Source of the DNA: Desmodesmus armatus
Lineage: Eukaryota; Chlorophyta; Chlorophyceae; Sphaeropleales; Scenedesmaceae
DNA: 64,000 nt
Assembly: GCA_007449985.2 (NCBI GenBank)
Contig: VIIQ02000028.1
Coordinates: 1-64,000, forward strand
Direction: 5' to 3'
Each line of letters begins with the position of its first letter. Position 1 is the stretch's first letter. Of this stretch, positions 60,140 through 64,000 are shown piece by piece. The notes under the pieces are model-generated. The model did not search any database, was not told where the DNA came from, and worked only from the letters and a program-made list of their open reading frames with translations. Position numbers and translations under genes: made by a program.

Positions 60140-62790
60140 AGTACTCAGATCAGCCGCAGCAGCAGGACAGTGGGGAACCCACCCTTAACACTGAATGCCC
60201 TGTGGAACTCACCACGGAAGGGGCGTCCTGCTGCTTGGTAGTGTGACAGCCTGTTTATCTGCCGCTGTGATAAATGCCATGTCCAGCGGCAGTCATTCAC
60301 ATGATGTTGGAGTTTAGTGCAGCAACAGCCTCTGCTCTGTGATGTTCCCATATCACAGCGGCGGTAAAACATGCACATGGTTGCTACCCTTGGGGTGTAC
60401 TGCTCTATGGTGATTCCATATCACAGCGGCGGCAACTATCGCACCATGCTTGCATCTCAGCGCCTGTTGGCAGCAGCAGCCCCAGTAGCAGCAGGACAGT
60501 GGGGGTTCACCCATCAACACTGAAAGCCCTGTGGAACACACCACACGAAGGGCGTCCTGCTGCTTGTCATGTATGACAGCTCTACAGTGCTCTGCTCTGT
60601 GATGTTCCCATATCACAGCGGCGGTAAATACATGCACATGGTTGCTACCCTCTGGGTGTGCTGCTCTGTGATGATCCCATATCACAGCGGCGGCAACTAT
60701 CGCACCATGATGACATCTCGGCCTGTGGCAGCAACAGCAGCAGCAGCAGCCTTAACAGCAGCAGGACAGTGGGGGTTCACCCATCAACACTGAAAGCCCT
60801 GTGGAACACACCACACTAGGGGCGTCCTGTTGCTTGCTAGTGTGACGGCTCTTTAGTGCTCTGCTCTGTGATGCTCCCATATCACAGCGGTGGTAAACAT
60901 GCACATGGTTGCTACCCATTGGGTGTTCTGCCCTGTGATGCTCCCATATCACAGCGGCAGCAACTATCGCACCATGATTGCATCTTGGTCTGTGGCAGCA
61001 ACAGCAGCAGCAGCAGCCTTAACAGCAGCAGGACAGTGGGGGTTCACCCATCAACACTGAAAGCCCTGTGGAACACACCACACAAGGGGCGTCCTGTTGC
61101 TTGCTAGTGTGACGGCTCTTTAGTGCTCTGCTCTGTGATGCTCCCATATCACAGCGGTGGTAAACATGCACATGGTTGCTACCCATTGGGTGTTCTGCCC
61201 TGTGATGCTCCCATATCACAGCGGCAGCAACTATCGCACCATGATTGCATCTTGGTCTGTGGCAGCAACAGCAGCAGCAGCAGCCTTAACAGCAGCAGGG
61301 CAGTGGGGGTTCACCCATCAACACTGAAAGCCCTGTGGAACACACCACACTAGGGGCGTCCTGCTGCTTGCTAGTGTGACGGCTCTTTAGTGCTCTGCTC
61401 TGTGATGCTCCCATATCACAGCGGTGGTAAACATGCACATGGTTGCTACCCTTTGGGTGTACTGCTCTGTGATGTTCCCATATCACAGCGGCAGCAACTA
61501 TCGCACCATGATTGCATCTTGGTCTGTGGCAGCAGCAGCAGCAGCCTTAACAGCAGCAGGACAGTGGGGGTTCACCCATCAACACTGAAAGCCCTGTGGA
61601 ACACACCACACTAGGGGCGTCCTGTTGCTTGCTATGTGTGCTACAGTAGTTCACCGGTGCTCTGCTCTGTGATGTTTCCATATCACAGCGGCGGCAAGTA
61701 TCACACCGTGATTGCAGTTTGGCTTGTGGCAGCAGCAGCCGCAGCAGCAGGACAGTGGGGAACCCACCCTTAACACTGAATGCCATGTGGGACCCACCAC
61801 GGAAGGGGCGTCCTGCTGCTTGCTAGTGACAGCCTGTTTGTCTGCCGCTGTGATAAATGCCATAACACAGCGGCAGGCATTCTCATGATGTTGTATTCAA
61901 GAAGTGCAGCAACAGCCTCTCTGTTCTGTGATGTTTCCATATTACGGCGGCAGTACAACATGCTCATGGTTGCTACCCATTTGGATGTTCTGCTCTGTGA
62001 TGATCCCATATCACAGCGGCGGCAATCATCACACCATGAGTGCATCTCAGCGCCTGCAGTAGCAGCAGCAGCAGCCTGAACAGCAGCAGGACAGTGGACT
62101 AATGCTCCAGGATTGCATCTCATCGGCTGCGGCAGCAGTAGAATGCAGCTTCCTTGGCAAAATCGCTTATATGGGTCGTCATATGGGTTGTACAATCTTT
62201 ACACCCCTGCGCTTGTTTACTTTGCTTTCTGCTGCGCATGTGCCCTTGACAAGTGTTACCCCCAAGTCTGCTGGCTGTGTTGGCGCCCACACCACACCAG
62301 ATGGATAGACATGTGTGTCGCAGCTTTGCCTTGAGTTGTGTGCTTGCACGTGTGTCGTTGTGCTGTGTGGTGTTGCAGGCGAGGTAGTCTGTACTGTGAA
62401 GGATTCCCTTTGGGGCCTTCTAGCCTAACACTGGGGTTGTGTGCTTTCGCGTCTCGTTGGGCTGTGTGGTGTTGCAGGCAAAGCAGGCTCTACTGTTAAG
62501 GATTCCCTTTGGGGCCTTCTAGCCTAACACTGCAGTTTTGTGCGTGCGCATGTGTCATTGTGATGTGGAGTGTTGCAGGCGATGCGGCCCTGCCGTGAAG
62601 GGTGCCTTCTGGCCTCGCTTTGCTTTTGTGTACATGTGTGTGTGTGTGTGTGCATGTCCCCCCCCCCTGCCACATGTCTGCTGCAGGGTGCGGTCATGGT
62701 AGCTTCCTGCCATCTGACGAGCCCCTTCAGCAAGGGCGAAACCGCAAAACAACCTGACAAGTACATGCCTGCAGCATGGGGATGAGCTAA
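60140..62790 (-). mobile_element. Repeat element E, right copy, with expanded tandem array
   Basis: Read on minus from 62790: the GCGGTTTCGCCCTTGCTGAA block (62724-62743), the subrepeats with CTAGAAGGCCCCAAAGGG (near 62400 and 62505), the CATCTGGTGTGGTGTGGGC block (62285-62303), then the hairpin-bearing units. This is the order of the left copy at 33540-34800. The right copy is longer because its hairpin unit has been amplified. Confidence 0.65.
60150..61800. repeat. 267-bp tandem satellite with paired hairpins
   Basis: About seven units. Central ones repeat at 267-bp spacing (compare 60863, 61130 and 61397). Each unit has two copies of a CTGTGAT / 8 nt / ATCACAG inverted repeat about 75 bp apart, a (CAG)n stretch, a CACCCATCAACACTGAAAGC block and AGGGGCGTCCTG. 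The outer units are more diverged. Confidence 0.92.
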
Positions 62791-64000
62791 TACCTGATGC
62801 AAGCTGCGATGCTCCCCTGTGCAGTGCCGCTGTTGGTGACGCTGCCCCTAGGGCAACTCTCGTGGCCGTCAAGCAGGCACTCAGTGAGAATACACGTGAC
62901 GCTGATGCCTGCGTCACGGTGAAGGTACTATCAGCAAGTGCACCTGTAGAAGTCCCAGCGACAAGCCTCTTTTCCTCTCGCACAAGAGCGCGCCCTGTCA
63001 GTGCTGCTGGTACGCAGCCCCCTGCTGCATCCTGTTGCTCTGCCGACAGTGCCATTGTCAACAGTGCCTATACTGACAAAAACGTCATCGCACAGGCCAA
63101 CCCCACATTATGTTTGACCGTGTGAATGCTCTTGCTGCTGTGCAGTTGTGCGCACTCAGGTACCGTCACTGTCCCTGCAACAACATAGAACCCTGTTGGG
63201 GTTGAGAAAAGTTGCATTGCACATTGAGTCTAGCCTACAGAACCTCGCACTGGCCGTTTTCAACTTGCTTTCAGACGCACACCTTGCTGTGGTGGCTTTG
63301 GGGGCAGCATGTATCACACCCTATCACACGCCCGTCGTCGGCATCTGCAGGCCATCAGGAAGCTGAAATCTGCCAGGCAGCAACTGCTCAGACTGACGCT
63401 AGTGCTGCTGCATCATTGGCGGCAGATCATGTTGCAGCCCAAGCTCAGCAGCGACCAAGTGAGCGCCTGATGCAACTGCCATATGCCTTGTTGTCATGGC
63501 GGTGCTTCTGAATGGGTTGGCAGAACTTTGCAAAGTGCCAAGCAATTGACTTGCATGTAGCCTGAGGACTTGCAAAGGCCAAACCAGCCAAGCAGCAGAG
63601 TGTGTCACTGTGACACACTTGAGTTCTTGCTGGTGATGGGCAAGCACATACAAAACCACAGTGGCAGCTGAAAGCAGGCACTAGGCCGGCAGAATCCTTA
63701 TCCGGCCCCTTCACCCCACGGCCAACTGGGTGTCAAGGGTGCAGTCAAGGGGGGGGGGGTGCTAAGCCCTTCACCCTCCTACCCTTGACCGGTGAAGGGT
63801 GTAAGCCTTAGGGTAAAGCCCCCCCCCCCCCGGGCTAGGGTGATGGGCTTTTGAAAGGGGTGTAGGTGCCCACACCAATCACTGTCAGTTTTCAGTAACA
63901 ACCAGTGGCTTGAGTCGCTCACCATCACGGTGCCAACCTGGACAGCGCAATGTGTTCACACAATGTGTTGAACAGGCCCAGCATGCGACCCAGCATGCTG
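62791..64000. other. No gene called
   Basis: An 87-codon frame at 62862-63125 (AVKQALSENTRDADACVTV) looks moderately protein-like but is isolated. A G-run/C-run pair with AAGGGTG inverted motifs lies at 63745-63835. Nothing else is recognisable. Confidence 0.4.

Noticed and set aside
60150..62100. CRISPR-like regular repeat array
   Set aside because: Units are 267 bp with no unique spacers, in a eukaryotic context; it is a satellite.
63660..64000. Possible tRNA or structured RNA near the window end
   Set aside because: The AAGGGTG inverted motifs do not form a cloverleaf and the segment is dominated by G and C runs.

Overview
The window looks like nuclear DNA of a green alga (Chlorophyta, most likely Chlorophyceae such as Sphaeropleales). 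Genes are intron-dense with GT-AG introns, coding exons are GC-rich, and simple repeats ((CTG)n, (ACCC)n, long C/G runs) are abundant. A chloroplast-type SecA is encoded in the nucleus with an N-terminal transit-like extension. Translation elongation is represented by an EFL-type (EF-like) GTPase rather than canonical EF-1alpha, as in many chlorophytes. The lineage is inference; nothing in the window names the species.

Layout. 8-3549 (-): a protein-kinase-like gene, 5 exons. 3965-6250 (-): a secreted phloroglucinol/phloretin hydrolase (PhlG)-like gene, 6 exons. 6251-8704: no convincing gene. 8705-10979 (-): a leucine-rich-repeat gene with one apparent frameshift. 11935-26707 (-): chloroplast SecA, 22 exons spread over 14.8 kb, introns full of G/C tracts and partial copies of neighbouring exon ends. 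27150-32133 (+): RNA polymerase III subunit RPC4, head-to-head with SecA across 442 bp. 32134-35464: repeats, no gene. 35465-36809 (+): a second LRR gene. 38382-40914 (-): ribosomal protein eL24; one intron carries two adjacent long hairpins. 42104-45417 (+): EFL, 8 exons, divergent from eL24. 47647-51453 (+): a PI-PLC X-domain-like gene whose 5' end was not found. 51454-57672: no convincing gene. 57673-58930 (-): a 158-aa DUF1772 (anthrone oxygenase-like) membrane protein. 58931-64000: repeats, dominated by a 267-bp tandem array inside a larger element that has an inverted relative at 33.5-34.8 kb.

The genes do not form a pathway. Four are housekeeping (SecA, RPC4, eL24, EFL) and occur as two divergent pairs. 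Exon models were built by hand from splice consensus, reading phase and family motifs. For kinase, PhlG, EFL, eL24 and DUF1772 the summed exon lengths are multiples of three. SecA sums to 1024 codons when one apparent extra base and one apparent missing base are allowed for.

The most unusual signal is the repeated duplication of exon-intron junctions. Many SecA introns and two flanks of an RPC4 intron contain diverged copies of the adjacent exon end together with its splice site, in one case about six in a row. SecA introns also tend to have a G tract just inside the 5' splice site and a C tract just before the 3' splice site.
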